From CAVWZH01 sp963765285 (GTDB taxonomy: Bacteria > Acidobacteriota > Terriglobia > Terriglobales > Acidobacteriaceae): 64,000 nt of DNA. Location of the stretch: NCBI GenBank assembly GCA_963765285.1, contig CAVXVR010000008.1, positions 186,001 to 250,000 on the forward strand. Direction: 5' to 3'. A program made the translations under genes and the position numbers. The notes under the pieces were generated by a model, which did not search any database, was not told the origin of the DNA, and worked only from the letters and a program-made list of their open reading frames with translations. Positions 9,095 to 18,244 of the stretch are shown one piece after another (position 1 is the stretch's first letter; each line of letters opens with the position of its first letter).

Positions 9095-10076
9095 CCTGGG
9101 CCCGATTCTTCGTTGTATTACTTGCCGCGCAGAGCTGCGCGAGCGAGACGAGGGTTACGTTTGTTCGGGATGCGGTGCCGGCTATCCGACCATGCGGGGA
9201 GTGCCACGCTTCGTAGAGGCGTCCAATTACGCCAACAGTTTTGGGTTCCAGTGGCAGCAGTATGACCGCACCCAGCTCGATACGGAGGAGAACCACGTTT
9301 CCGAAATCGACTTTCTCCGCCGGACCGGCTTCACTCCCGACGAGATCAAGGGCAAGCTGATTCTGGATGTGGGCTGCGGCATGGGGAGATTTGCCGAAGT
9401 CGCTACCCGCTATGGCGCGCGCGTCGTGGGAATCGATTTGAGCGCGGCCGTCGAGGTGGCCGTTCGCAATCTCGCGCAGCGGGATTTTGCCGGGCTCCAG
9501 GCTGATGTTTTTCATTTGCCGTTTGCCCCGGAGAGCTTTGATTTCATCTACAGCATCGGCGTGCTGCACCACACTCCGGACTGCGAGGCTGCCGTCAAGG
9601 TTCTTCCCCAATACCTGAAACCGGGCGGCACTCTGGCGGTTTGGCTCTACAGCGCTTACAACCCCTGGTATAAGTTCAGTGACGTCTACCGCAAATACAC
9701 ATCGCGAATGTCGCCCCAGGCCCTGCACCGGTTGGTTCGTTTAGCGGTTCCCTTCTTTTATCACCTCGACCGCGGCCTGCGTAAGATTCCACTCGTGGGG
9801 AAACCCGTGGCCGGACTCATTCACCTTGTGTTTCCGGTCAACCGCAATCCCGACCCGCAATGGAGAGTCCTCGACACGTTCGATTGGTATTCTCCCCAAT
9901 ACCAGTCCAAGCATACTTACGAGGAAGTATTCCGCTGGTTTGAGAGCTGCGAACTCGACAAGATACGGGTGCTCGACGTCCCCGTGGCTGTGCGTGGCCG
10001 CAAGCCGGAGGTGAGCGCCACGCGCCGGGGCGAGAACAGCGACACTGCAAATCATCCGTTGGAGCAGGAACGTTGA
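9051..10076 (+). CDS. SAM-dependent methyltransferase with N-terminal zinc ribbon
   Basis: A protein of 341 residues. A CxxC-x12-CxxC zinc ribbon (C22, C25, C38, C41) of the Trm112/UbiE-associated kind precedes a class I methyltransferase fold with motif I LDVGCGMGR (105-113), a GIDLS acidic loop, and the post-I stretch DFIYSIGVLHHTPD. The C-terminal third (YNPWYKF, FDWYSPQYQSKH) is typical of EPS-locus methyltransferases. It probably O-methylates a sugar or nucleotide-sugar of the polymer; the target is unknown. The ATG at 9051 makes a 44-base overlap with the ligase gene, and a start slightly further in is possible. It is coupled to the next gene at TTGA. Confidence 0.8.
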   Translation: MPRTELQRRSPLAIDLGPILRCITCRAELRERDEGYVCSGCGAGYPTMRGVPRFVEASNYANSFGFQWQQYDRTQLDTEENHVSEIDFLRRTGFTPDEIKGKLILDVGCGMGRFAEVATRYGARVVGIDLSAAVEVAVRNLAQRDFAGLQADVFHLPFAPESFDFIYSIGVLHHTPDCEAAVKVLPQYLKPGGTLAVWLYSAYNPWYKFSDVYRKYTSRMSPQALHRLVRLAVPFFYHLDRGLRKIPLVGKPVAGLIHLVFPVNRNPDPQWRVLDTFDWYSPQYQSKHTYEEVFRWFESCELDKIRVLDVPVAVRGRKPEVSATRRGENSDTANHPLEQER

Positions 10077-11287
10077 GCGCGAAGGGCAGTCTGAGCGAGA
10101 AGGTGGGATATCTGACCCGCTGGCTCCCGCGATACGCGTGGCAAAGCTGTACCCGTGCCCGAACCCACGGTACGGTACATTTGATCTTTGCCATGGCCGA
10201 CCATTTTGAGCCTGCAATTCTGCACGAACGTGGCTCTGAACGCGCTGGATACGACATTCAGCAGGAACGGCTGGAGCGATGGTGCCGGGAGTATCCGGTA
10301 CAGATGGAACCCTGGCGCGACCACGATGGTCGGCCCTTTGTTCACACTTACTTTTATCCGGCGGAGCAGTTTCGCGCAGACAGGCAAGAGGATGGACGGC
10401 TGCTCGACCGCCTGGCCGCACATTGTCATACCGGCTGGGGAGAGATTGGGATACATCTTCACCATGGCCTGGGTGCGCCGGACACCTCCGACAATACGCG
10501 TAACGAACTGGTCCAGTTCCGTGATGCACTGGCAGAGCGTGGCTGCCTGAGTTGCCTGCCGGGTTCGGGGCAGGCACGATACGCCTTTGTACATGGCAAT
10601 TTTGCCTTGGCCAATTCGGCAGAAGGGCGATTTTGCGGAGTTGACGACGAACTCCAGGTGCTCTCGGACACGGGTTGCTACGCGGACTTGACCCTGCCGA
10701 CCAATCCCTTCAACCCGGCCCAGACGGCAAAGATCAACAGCCTCTATGAGTGCTCCCTTCCGTTGCGGCGCCGGGCGGCGCATCGAAAAGGCAGAGACCT
10801 CAAGCGAGGCAGGGCGCCGCAGATCTTCCCGTTGATAATTCAAGGCCCCCTGGGGTTGGACTTCGACGGCGGCACGCGGTCGCGTATCGCACGAATCGAG
10901 AATGGCGCCTTGACGGCGGCGAATCCGTTGAGCTTGCGCCGCCTGCGACATTGGAAGCGTGCGGCCATTTCTGTGATAGGAAGGCCCGACTGGCTGTTCA
11001 TCAAGCTGCATTGTCACGGCATGGATCCGGCGCAACGGGAATCGGCTATGGGCGCTCCGATGCAGCGGTTCCTGCGTGAACTGGTCGAAGGAGCCGAGGC
11101 CAGGCAGGAACGGCTGCACTTTGTCACGTCCCGCGAAATGGTAAATATTATTCTGGCTGCCTGCGATGGGCGCGAGGGTAATCCGGGGGACTATCGTGAT
11201 TATCGGTTGAACCAATTCCTCAATCCGCCGAGCGAACATGCGGGGTTCGAAACGTCTGCGGCCAACGTGACGCAGGTGAAGGGATAG
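10073..11287 (+). CDS. Polysaccharide-deacetylase-like (CE4-fold candidate) protein of EPS locus
   Basis: A 404-residue soluble protein starting at TTG in a TTGA overlap with the methyltransferase. I do not recognise a named family, but several features recall a divergent NodB/CE4 barrel: an early FAMADHFEP segment (D43, H44) where the catalytic Asp motif would lie, EIGIHLHHG (about 124-132) like the metal-binding His motif, YADLTLPTNP, and a late IKLHCHGMD histidine strand. The canonical TFDDG and HSxTH motifs are absent, so the activity is uncertain. No signal peptide is visible, suggesting a cytosolic role. It lies between the methyltransferase and AsnB-like genes in one coupled transcript, so sugar tailoring is likely. 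Confidence 0.5.
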   Translation: MSAKGSLSEKVGYLTRWLPRYAWQSCTRARTHGTVHLIFAMADHFEPAILHERGSERAGYDIQQERLERWCREYPVQMEPWRDHDGRPFVHTYFYPAEQFRADRQEDGRLLDRLAAHCHTGWGEIGIHLHHGLGAPDTSDNTRNELVQFRDALAERGCLSCLPGSGQARYAFVHGNFALANSAEGRFCGVDDELQVLSDTGCYADLTLPTNPFNPAQTAKINSLYECSLPLRRRAAHRKGRDLKRGRAPQIFPLIIQGPLGLDFDGGTRSRIARIENGALTAANPLSLRRLRHWKRAAISVIGRPDWLFIKLHCHGMDPAQRESAMGAPMQRFLRELVEGAEARQERLHFVTSREMVNIILAACDGREGNPGDYRDYRLNQFLNPPSEHAGFETSAANVTQVKG

Positions 11288-11291
11288 GGAC

Positions 11292-13217
11292 ATGTGCGGA
11301 ATCGCCGGGATCGTCAGCAGTCGCGCCGGGGAGCGGATCGAGACCGCCACGATTCGCCGTATGTGCGACGCCATTGTGCATCGTGGACCTGACGAAGAAG
11401 GTATTCTGGTTAAAGACGGCGTCGGCCTGGGGATGCGGCGGCTCAGCGTTATCGACCTGGCAGGCGGGCATCAGCCAATCTTCAACGAGGACCGCACCGT
11501 CTGGATTGTGTACAACGGAGAAATTTTCAATTTTCTCGAGTTGCGCCAGGAACTCGAGAAGCGCGGTCACCGCTTTTCCACTAACAGCGACACTGAGGTC
11601 ATCGTCCATCTTTACGAGGAATTGGGTTCGAGCTGCGTGGACAAGCTGCGTGGCATGTTTGCCTTTGCGCTCTACGACGAGCGCCGCCGCCGTCTGTTGA
11701 TCGCCCGGGATCGCCTGGGAAAGAAGCCGCTGCACTATGCGCTGGTGAACCAGCAACTTCTGTTCGGGTCAGAAATCAAAGCACTGCTTGCCGTAGCGCC
11801 CGACCTGGCGGTCATCAATCGCCAGGCGCTGATGCAGTACTTGTATTTTGGCTACATTCCCGATCCGCTCACTGCTTTCCTGCCGATCCAGAAGTTACCG
11901 CCGGGGCACTTGCTGGAATTTGAGGCCGGCAAGGTTCAGGTCAGGAAATACTGGGATCTGCCGCAGTACAGCACCTACAAGCCACGCAATGAAGAAGAAT
12001 GCCTGGAGGAAATCGACCATCGCCTGGCGGAGGCAGTTCGTATCCGCTTGATCGCCGACGTTCCACTGGGCGCTATGCTGAGTGGCGGGACAGATTCCTC
12101 TACCGTGGTGGCGCTGATGGCGCGCGCCAGTTCGCGGCCGGTGAAAACCTTTTCCATCGGCTTCCGGCACGATGATTTTGACGAGTCTCACTATGCCCGC
12201 ATGGTGGCCGAAAAGTTCGGTACCGACCATCACGAATTGATCCTCGAGCCGAAAGTGGTCGAAACGGTGGAGACGCTTACCCGCGGCCTGGAGGAACCTT
12301 TTGGCGATTCGTCGATGCTGCCCACGTATTACATTTCCTGCCTCGCCCGCCAGCACGTAACCGTGGCACTCTCCGGAGACGGCGGCGACGAACTGTTTGC
12401 CGGATACGACCGGTACCGTACTCAAATGAAGCGCCAAGCGTTCGATCGCGTGCCTAATTGGGCGCGACGCTTGTTTCGTGAGCATATTTTTCCCCGGCTG
12501 CCGCGCACCATGCGCGGGCGCAAGTTTTCTTACAATGTTTCTTTACCGTGGCGCGAGCGCTACATCGATGGCATCGCGTTTTTGCCCGGTTTCGAGCGGG
12601 ATATGCCGCTGCTCTCCGAGGATTTCAGGGCTGTTCTTCGCGAGACGGGTGATCCACAGGAATTGATGCTGAGATACTTCGAGCAGGCCCCGGCGCAAAA
12701 CCCGATCGACCAGATGCTCTACGTCGACACCAAGGCCTATTTGGCTGGGGATATTCTTACCAAAGTCGACCGCATGAGCATGGCAACGTCGCTCGAAGTT
12801 CGCGTCCCCATGCTGGATCACGTGTTCGTGGAATGGGTGACCGGACTGTCAACCGAATGGAAGGTGCGAAACGGCCAGCAGAAATACATCTTAAGAAAAC
12901 TCGCCGAGCGAGTAGGCGTGCCACGGGACGCGCTCTACCGCCGCAAGCAGGGTTTTGCCGTCCCGCTCGTCGATTGGATGCGGCACGAACTGAAAGACAT
13001 GATCCTCACCGTCCTGACCGAGCCGCGTACTCTGCAGCGAGGATATTTTGACCCCAATGGCGTGCGGCAATTGTTGGATGAACATTTTCGTCACCGTCGG
13101 GATCAGTCGGCCCGCATCTGGCGGCTCCTGATGTTGGAATTGTGGCACCGCAACTTTCTTGAAGCCGGCAGTGCCAGGGAGTTGGGTGCAGTGACTTCTA
13201 CTGTCGGAGGGGAGTGA
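11292..13217 (+). CDS. asnB: AsnB-like glutamine-dependent amidotransferase, exosortase-associated type
   Basis: The 641-residue enzyme begins MCGIAGIV with the nucleophile Cys2 of class II glutamine amidotransferases. The N-terminal glutaminase (about 1-200) includes HRGPDEEG and YNGEIFNF. The synthetase half has the PP-loop LSGGTDSST near 264-272 and SGDGGDELFAGY. Family members sit in exosortase EPS loci and are thought to amidate a sugar carboxylate rather than aspartate. The presence of a nucleotide-sugar dehydrogenase at 24712 gives a plausible uronate target. Only 4 bases separate it from the upstream gene and it overlaps the next by GTGA. A second, different copy is encoded at 18245-20197. 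Confidence 0.9.
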   Translation: MCGIAGIVSSRAGERIETATIRRMCDAIVHRGPDEEGILVKDGVGLGMRRLSVIDLAGGHQPIFNEDRTVWIVYNGEIFNFLELRQELEKRGHRFSTNSDTEVIVHLYEELGSSCVDKLRGMFAFALYDERRRRLLIARDRLGKKPLHYALVNQQLLFGSEIKALLAVAPDLAVINRQALMQYLYFGYIPDPLTAFLPIQKLPPGHLLEFEAGKVQVRKYWDLPQYSTYKPRNEEECLEEIDHRLAEAVRIRLIADVPLGAMLSGGTDSSTVVALMARASSRPVKTFSIGFRHDDFDESHYARMVAEKFGTDHHELILEPKVVETVETLTRGLEEPFGDSSMLPTYYISCLARQHVTVALSGDGGDELFAGYDRYRTQMKRQAFDRVPNWARRLFREHIFPRLPRTMRGRKFSYNVSLPWRERYIDGIAFLPGFERDMPLLSEDFRAVLRETGDPQELMLRYFEQAPAQNPIDQMLYVDTKAYLAGDILTKVDRMSMATSLEVRVPMLDHVFVEWVTGLSTEWKVRNGQQKYILRKLAERVGVPRDALYRRKQGFAVPLVDWMRHELKDMILTVLTEPRTLQRGYFDPNGVRQLLDEHFRHRRDQSARIWRLLMLELWHRNFLEAGSARELGAVTSTVGGE

Positions 13218-14419
13218 CTTTGGCCCGGCCATCCGCCGGCAAGGCCGGAGTGCAGGTGGTGAGCGGCGAAAGCGACCCCGTGAAATCCTCAATCGCCAGC
13301 CAAGCGCTTCCTGGTTTGTTCCTCATGATCGACAGTCTGCAGACCGGCGGCAGCGAACGCCAGTTTGTGGCCTTGAGCCAGTCGGTCGATCAGAAAGCAT
13401 TTCGACTCGACCTCGGCTGTATTCAGGCGAGAGGGCCGTTTCTTGAGGAGTTGAGCGGGGTCCAACAATTTCCGCTGGGCGGCAGTTTGTACGGTGCGCA
13501 AGCCGGGAAAAGTTTGCTCAAACTGCGCAGCCATCTTCGTCAACACCACATTGCTATCGCACACGCGTTCGATTTCTACACCAACCTGCTTCTGGTTCCC
13601 ACGGCGAAATTGGCGCGAGTGCCGGTGATTGTCGGCAGCCAGCGGCAACTGGGAGATCTTCTGACGGCCGCGCAATCTCGCGCCCAAATGCTGATGTTCC
13701 GCTGGTGCGATGCCGTGGTATGCAACTCGCGGGCGGCAGCAGACTGGCTGGTCGAGCGCGGGCTCCCGGAGCGCAAAGTTCGCGTGATCTGGAATGGGCT
13801 GCCGGAGGCAGCGTTCGCGCAGGCCGAGCCTGCTTTGCCGAAAAAGCCGGGCCTTTTGCGGGTCGGGATGGTGGCGCGCATGAACACTCGGACAAAAAAC
13901 CATTCGCTTTTCTTGCGCGCCGCTGCGCACCTACGTAGCGAATTTCCGCAGATTGAATTTGTCCTTGTCGGTGACGGACCATTACGGAAAGAATTGGAGG
14001 CCGAGGCTGCACGGCTAGTGCCCGACGGTGCAGTACGTTTTCTCGGCGACCGGCAGGATATTCCGGCAATCCTGGCATCGCTCGATGTCAGCGTGTTGCC
14101 CTCCGCTTCGGAGAGTCTTTCCAACGCCATCATCGAGTCGATGGCCGCCGGAGTCCCAGTGGTCGCAAGCCGCGTCGGCGGCAATGCAGAACTGGTGAGC
14201 GACGAGCGGGGGGCACTGGTTCCTGCGGGAGATGAAATCGGTCTGAGCGCGGCGGTTACGCACTTGTTGCGAAGTAGTGAATCTTTGGGACAAATGGGCC
14301 GCAACTGCCGTCAATTCGCGCGGGAGAATTTCACGCTGGAAATCATGCGACGGCGTTACGAAGAACTTTATGCCGAGCTGTTGGCCCGCAAACACTGGCG
14401 TGCCGGCCCAGGTTCCTGA
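13214..14419 (+). CDS. Glycosyltransferase family 4
   Basis: The protein has 401 residues and starts at GTG, overlapping the AsnB-like stop. After a short poorly conserved lead comes LFLMIDSLQTGGSERQF, the N-terminal motif of GT4 enzymes common in exosortase EPS loci. The donor half shows VGMVARMNTRTKNHSLF, FVLVGDGPLRKELE, VSVLPSASESLSNAIIESM and GVPVVASRVGGNAELV. The core of the family begins only at about residue 33, so a later start is possible. It should add one sugar to the repeat unit on the cytosolic face. It is the last gene of the plus-strand EPS run and is convergent, 4 bases away, with another GT4 gene on the opposite strand. Confidence 0.87.
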   Translation: MTLARPSAGKAGVQVVSGESDPVKSSIASQALPGLFLMIDSLQTGGSERQFVALSQSVDQKAFRLDLGCIQARGPFLEELSGVQQFPLGGSLYGAQAGKSLLKLRSHLRQHHIAIAHAFDFYTNLLLVPTAKLARVPVIVGSQRQLGDLLTAAQSRAQMLMFRWCDAVVCNSRAAADWLVERGLPERKVRVIWNGLPEAAFAQAEPALPKKPGLLRVGMVARMNTRTKNHSLFLRAAAHLRSEFPQIEFVLVGDGPLRKELEAEAARLVPDGAVRFLGDRQDIPAILASLDVSVLPSASESLSNAIIESMAAGVPVVASRVGGNAELVSDERGALVPAGDEIGLSAAVTHLLRSSESLGQMGRNCRQFARENFTLEIMRRRYEELYAELLARKHWRAGPGS

Positions 14420-14423
14420 CGAA

Positions 14424-15650
14424 TTAACGCGACCCAGCGCCTAGCCGCTCCCTGAGCAAGGCGGCAAATAGTTCTGTGTTCCGCGCCATGTCATAGTCGC
14501 GAACCACGCGTGCGCGCGCCTGCTTGCCGATTTGTGCGCACCGCTCCGGCGACTCCATAAGACTGCCAATCATCTTCTTCAGATCGTCCACATCTCCTAC
14601 TACAAACAGCATGCCGTCCGCACCATGCTCGATTAACTCGGGAATTCCTGTGATGCGAGGGGCGATGCAGGGTTTCTCCATGGCCATGGCTTCCATCAGG
14701 ACGATTGGAATACCTTCGGCCAAGCTGGGCAGGACGAACACGTCGGTTTCGGCGTAGACCGCAATGAGGCGCGCCTGATCGACCCAACCTACAAATTCCA
14801 CGTTGGAAGCAATCCCCAGTTCAGCCGCACGGCTCTCGAGCCAGGAGCGGTCGGGGCCATCCCCGACGAGGCGCACGTGTACCGGGCGGCCTTCCATGGA
14901 CAATGCCGCGACCGCCTCCAACAGCAAAGCTTGTCCTTTCTCCGGCGCAAGACGGCCCACGCAGAGAAGACGGAGCGGGGAGGAAATGGCACGGGGCGGG
15001 CCCGGAGAAAACTCACTCGCGTCGATTCCCAAGGGGACGTGCACGAGCTTCGCCCACCGGCTGCGGTCGCAAGCGAGCATGAGCTGGCCGCGTCCATGGC
15101 CGCTAATCGAGCGTACAAAAAGCGCATCATGAATGCGCTCCGCCAAATGCGTGCTCACGGGATCGTGCAGCTCGCCAAAACCGTATACGCCGAATGACAT
15201 GGTCACGGGAAACACGCGCGTCGTGATCAATGCGACAGTTGCGGAAAAACTCGCGTGCAGGTGCGAAATCGCGGTTCGCCGCATTTCACGCCCGACCAGG
15301 ATCGCCTGGCCAAAATACGCCAGATGATAGGCCAGCCGCTTTGGCCTGGGACCGGCGAGCCCGAGTGTAAAGGTCAGGCCGCGCAAATAGCGAAGCGGAT
15401 GGGATAGAAACTCGGTGATGTTGGAAAGTAGAACTTGCACGATCGGTATCGACTTGAGGTAATAAGTGCGCGCAACTTCCTCGCGTTCCTCATGGCTGAG
15501 TTTATCGGCGGGGCGATCGGGCGGACTGACTGAGGCTACCGACACTTCGAAGCCCAACCGCCGAAGATGCCTCACTTCGGCCAGCAGATAGCCGTGGTTG
15601 ATGGCAGGGAACTGGCCGATCAAATGGAGAAACCTCACCCGTTCAGCCAC
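14424..15650 (-). CDS. Glycosyltransferase family 4
   Basis: I chose the GTG at 15650, giving 408 residues, because the frame upstream of it lies inside the epimerase gene; this start overlaps the epimerase stop by 8 bases. A GTG seven codons later is equally possible. The start VRFLHLIGQFPAINHGY is followed by a GT-B fold. The C-terminal donor half has LLCVGRLAPEKGQALLLEA, VRLVGDGPDRSWLE, VFVLPSLAEGIPIVLMEAM and ITGIPELIEHG, diagnostic of GT4. It is the last gene of a minus-strand run that starts at 24351. It would add a sugar to the lipid-linked repeat; the donor is unknown. Confidence 0.86.
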   Translation of the reverse strand: MAERVRFLHLIGQFPAINHGYLLAEVRHLRRLGFEVSVASVSPPDRPADKLSHEEREEVARTYYLKSIPIVQVLLSNITEFLSHPLRYLRGLTFTLGLAGPRPKRLAYHLAYFGQAILVGREMRRTAISHLHASFSATVALITTRVFPVTMSFGVYGFGELHDPVSTHLAERIHDALFVRSISGHGRGQLMLACDRSRWAKLVHVPLGIDASEFSPGPPRAISSPLRLLCVGRLAPEKGQALLLEAVAALSMEGRPVHVRLVGDGPDRSWLESRAAELGIASNVEFVGWVDQARLIAVYAETDVFVLPSLAEGIPIVLMEAMAMEKPCIAPRITGIPELIEHGADGMLFVVGDVDDLKKMIGSLMESPERCAQIGKQARARVVRDYDMARNTELFAALLRERLGAGSR

Positions 15651-16503
15651 GGACCGTCCGCTCCGCCGCGACCACCGCAGCAATGCCATCCGCCAGGGAA
15701 GTGTGCGGTCGCCAGCCAAGGTCTGCCGCGGCGCGCGAAGTATCGGCGACCACGTCTAGGATTTCGCCCGGACGTGGCTGATCGGCACTCACCACGGGTT
15801 TGGAGAGCCCGGCCGCATCATTGATCAGCCGCGCCACTTCCGCCACGCTGGCCGAACATCCACTGCCCATGTTGTACACGCCGCGAGCCGTCGGTCGTAG
15901 TGTGGCCATGAAAAAGTCGACCGCATCGTCCACGTAAAGATAATCGCGCTTGGGCCGCAAATCCTGGACACGCACTGCCTCGACCGACGGGTCGACCACC
16001 TGGCGCACGATCGACGGAATCAAAAATGACGGACGCTGGCCGGGGCCGTAAATGTTAAAGGGACGCACGATCACCAGCCGGAGGCCAAATTCCCGCTCAT
16101 AGAATTGTGCGGTATTTTCGGCCAGAATCTTGGTGTGAGCGTACGGGTTGGCGGCCGCGATGGGGTGGTCCTCGGCGATCGGCAGGCGTTGCGGCTGACC
16201 GTACACGTAAGAACTGATCAGGGTGAGGGCAGCTTGATTCCGTCGGCAATGCTCGAGAACATTCACTGTGCCCATGACGTTGGTCTCGTAGAACGCCCGC
16301 GGATTCTGCCAGCTTTCCGGCACATAACTTTTTCCCGCCAGATGGAATACGTGGCCCACACTTTCCATAGAAAGCGGACAATTGGCGATGTCGCCATCGG
16401 TGCTCGAATGTCGGCGTACCTCGTGCCTCTGTGATTCGAGCGCCACGATCAGATGGCGTCCCAGGAAGCCTGTTGCGCCGGTAACCAGAATCTTATTTTT
16501 CAT
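15643..16503 (-). CDS. NAD(P)-dependent nucleotide-sugar epimerase/dehydratase (extended SDR)
   Basis: A 286-residue extended SDR protein. The ATG at 16503 gives MKNKILVTGATGFLGRHL, with the GxxGxxG NAD-binding motif at once; longer frames upstream fall in the neighbouring gene. The Ser/Tyr/Lys catalytic set appears as the ISSYVYGQ serine strand and the YAHTK (YxxxK) motif. RPFNIYGPGQRPSF follows and is typical of GalE/RmlD-like enzymes. The length is a little short for GalE (about 330) and closer to RmlD or Gmd-like reductases. The substrate cannot be set from sequence. The start lies inside the 3' end of the nucleotidyltransferase gene (11-base overlap), so the two are coupled. Confidence 0.85.
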   Translation of the reverse strand: MKNKILVTGATGFLGRHLIVALESQRHEVRRHSSTDGDIANCPLSMESVGHVFHLAGKSYVPESWQNPRAFYETNVMGTVNVLEHCRRNQAALTLISSYVYGQPQRLPIAEDHPIAAANPYAHTKILAENTAQFYEREFGLRLVIVRPFNIYGPGQRPSFLIPSIVRQVVDPSVEAVRVQDLRPKRDYLYVDDAVDFFMATLRPTARGVYNMGSGCSASVAEVARLINDAAGLSKPVVSADQPRPGEILDVVADTSRAAADLGWRPHTSLADGIAAVVAAERTVRG

Positions 16504-17209
16504 CGGGCAAGAGCTGTCGGCGGCGTTCGTCGAATTCCTCCACCGCCCGCATGTAATCGTCCACACGGCCAATGTCGAGCCAGTAGCCGGAATAGCGTTC
16601 CACGTGCACCGACTCTTTGTGTGCGAGCATGTCGAGCATCAAGTCATCGAAGCCGAATTTCTGTCCGGCAGGCACGCGGTCGAGAACCGCGCGATTCACG
16701 ATGTAGACCCCCATGCTGACCAGATATTGCAGCTTCGGCTTCTCCTCAAAGCCAGTGAGCCGGGCTTCGCTGGCATGAAGCACGCCATAGTCGACGATGT
16801 GCGTGCGCTCAGATGCGGCAATGGTAAATTTCCGGTTGTGGCTGACGTGGTCCTGGTAGAGCTTTGCCATCGGCAGATCAGTGAGCACGTCTCCGTTCAT
16901 GAGGAGAAAGTTCTCCGGCAAATCACCGATCAGCCGCAGAGGAGCGATAGTGCTCAGCGGCATGGTTTCGAGTGAGTAATCGATGCGGATCCCCCAGCGG
17001 GACCCGTCGCCGCAAAAGGCGCGAACAATTTCAGCCTGATGGTTCACGGCAAGGGTGACCCGGTCAAAGCCCTGCGCCACCAACTGGCGGAGTATAACTT
17101 CAAGAATAGGATACTCGCCGATGGGCATGAGCGGCTTGGGAAGCACCACGGTGTAGGGACGGAGGCGGCTGCCTTTGCCGCCCGCCAGAATCACGGCGCG
17201 CTTAGACAT
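16493..17209 (-). CDS. Sugar-1-phosphate nucleotidyltransferase (NTP transferase)
   Basis: The 238-residue GT-A-like enzyme begins MSKRAVILAGGKGSRLRPYT, with the GGxGxRL nucleotide-binding motif, followed by LPKPLMPIGEYPILE. The metal-binding aspartate lies in LLMNGDVLTD, and FEEKPK completes the family pattern. There is no C-terminal left-handed helix domain, so it is of the short RmlA/ManC-core or HddC kind. It activates a sugar-1-phosphate as a UDP-, GDP- or dTDP-sugar for the EPS. The upstream frame is open but lies inside the epimerase gene. The ATG overlaps the restored end of that epimerase gene by 8 bases, and its own stop overlaps the next gene. Confidence 0.88.
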   Translation of the reverse strand: MSKRAVILAGGKGSRLRPYTVVLPKPLMPIGEYPILEVILRQLVAQGFDRVTLAVNHQAEIVRAFCGDGSRWGIRIDYSLETMPLSTIAPLRLIGDLPENFLLMNGDVLTDLPMAKLYQDHVSHNRKFTIAASERTHIVDYGVLHASEARLTGFEEKPKLQYLVSMGVYIVNRAVLDRVPAGQKFGFDDLMLDMLAHKESVHVERYSGYWLDIGRVDDYMRAVEEFDERRRQLLPDEK

Positions 17210-18198
17210 TGTAGAGGTCGCCCTTATAGCGCCGCAGATTCTCGGGTTGGGTGAACCAGCGCACGGTGCGCTCCAGGCCCTCCGCGCAGCGGAATCTGTG
17301 GAACAAAACCGCTGGCTTCTCGCAGTTTTGAATTGTCGCACTTCAGCCGCTGGACCTCGCTCTTGTCCGGGCGCAGCCGCTCTTGTTCGCATTCCACGCG
17401 GACGTTCTTGCCCATGATGTCGCTGATCAGTTTGACCAGGTCGCCCACTGCAATCTCATGGTTCGATCCAATGTGAAAGACTTCGCCTTCGCCCCCTTCC
17501 ATTTCGGCGATCGCCAGAAAACCCCGGCAAGTATCTTCCACATAGGTGAAATCGCGCGTTGCAGCCAGGTTGCCCAAGGAAATCGTCGTTTTGCCGCCGG
17601 CCACTTGAATAATAATGCTGGGGATGACTGCGCGCGCCGATTGCCGCGGGCCGTAGGTGTTGAAAGGACGTGCCACAACCAGCGGCGTTCCAAATGAATA
17701 ATAAAAGCTAAGAGCTATACTATCGGAACCAATTTTGGTCGCGCTGTAGGGCGATTGCGGCTGCAGGGGGTGCTTTTCGTCGATGGGCACATACTGCGCT
17801 GTGCCATAGACCTCGCTGGTCGAAGTCTGGATGAATCGCTTCACGCCGTTACGCCGGGCCGCCTGGCAGAGATAGAGCGTCCCCTTGACGTTGGTGTCGA
17901 CAAAACTGTCGGGAGCGCGATAGGAATAGGGAATCGGGATCAGCGCCGCCAGATGAAAGACGACATCGATGCCACGCGTCAGTTCATCGCAGAAGTGCGC
18001 GTCTCTGACGTCTCCGGTGATGACTTCGATTTGCTTCAGGCAACTGACTTGCTCGAGCCAGCCCCAATCGTTCCAGGAGTTGTACAGGCTCAAAGCTCTG
18101 ACCCGCGCCCCTGCGGCGACTAGTTGTTCCGCGAGATGCGAGCCTATGAAGCCGTCGGCCCCAGTCACGAGCACGCTGGAATTGCTGAGCTTCAGCAT
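17202..18198 (-). CDS. NAD-dependent nucleotide-sugar epimerase/4,6-dehydratase-like SDR, frameshifted near the 3' end
   Basis: The ATG at 18198 gives MLKLSNSSVLVTGADGFIGS with the GxxGxxG motif, then TSTSEVYGTAQ, YSATK (YxxxK) and RPFNTYGPRQSARAV. This matches GDP-mannose or UDP-GlcNAc 4,6-dehydratase-like SDRs. As written the frame runs to 17224 with an atypical tail. Removing one C at 17282-17283 restores the family-like ending LREGLERTVRWFTQPENL and a stop at 17202, which overlaps the next gene's ATG in the usual way. The restored protein is 331 residues. The change affects only the last 26 or so residues, so partial function is possible. It may be a sequence error. Confidence 0.82.
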
Positions 18199-18244
18199 AA
18201 AAAGCCCCTCAGAATACCACAACAAAATTCGGGGACTGTAGCGG

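Noticed and set aside
14420..14423. Recombination or insertion point at the strand switch between two GT4 genes
   Set aside because: Only 4 bases lie between the stops; no repeat, IS end or base-composition break was seen.
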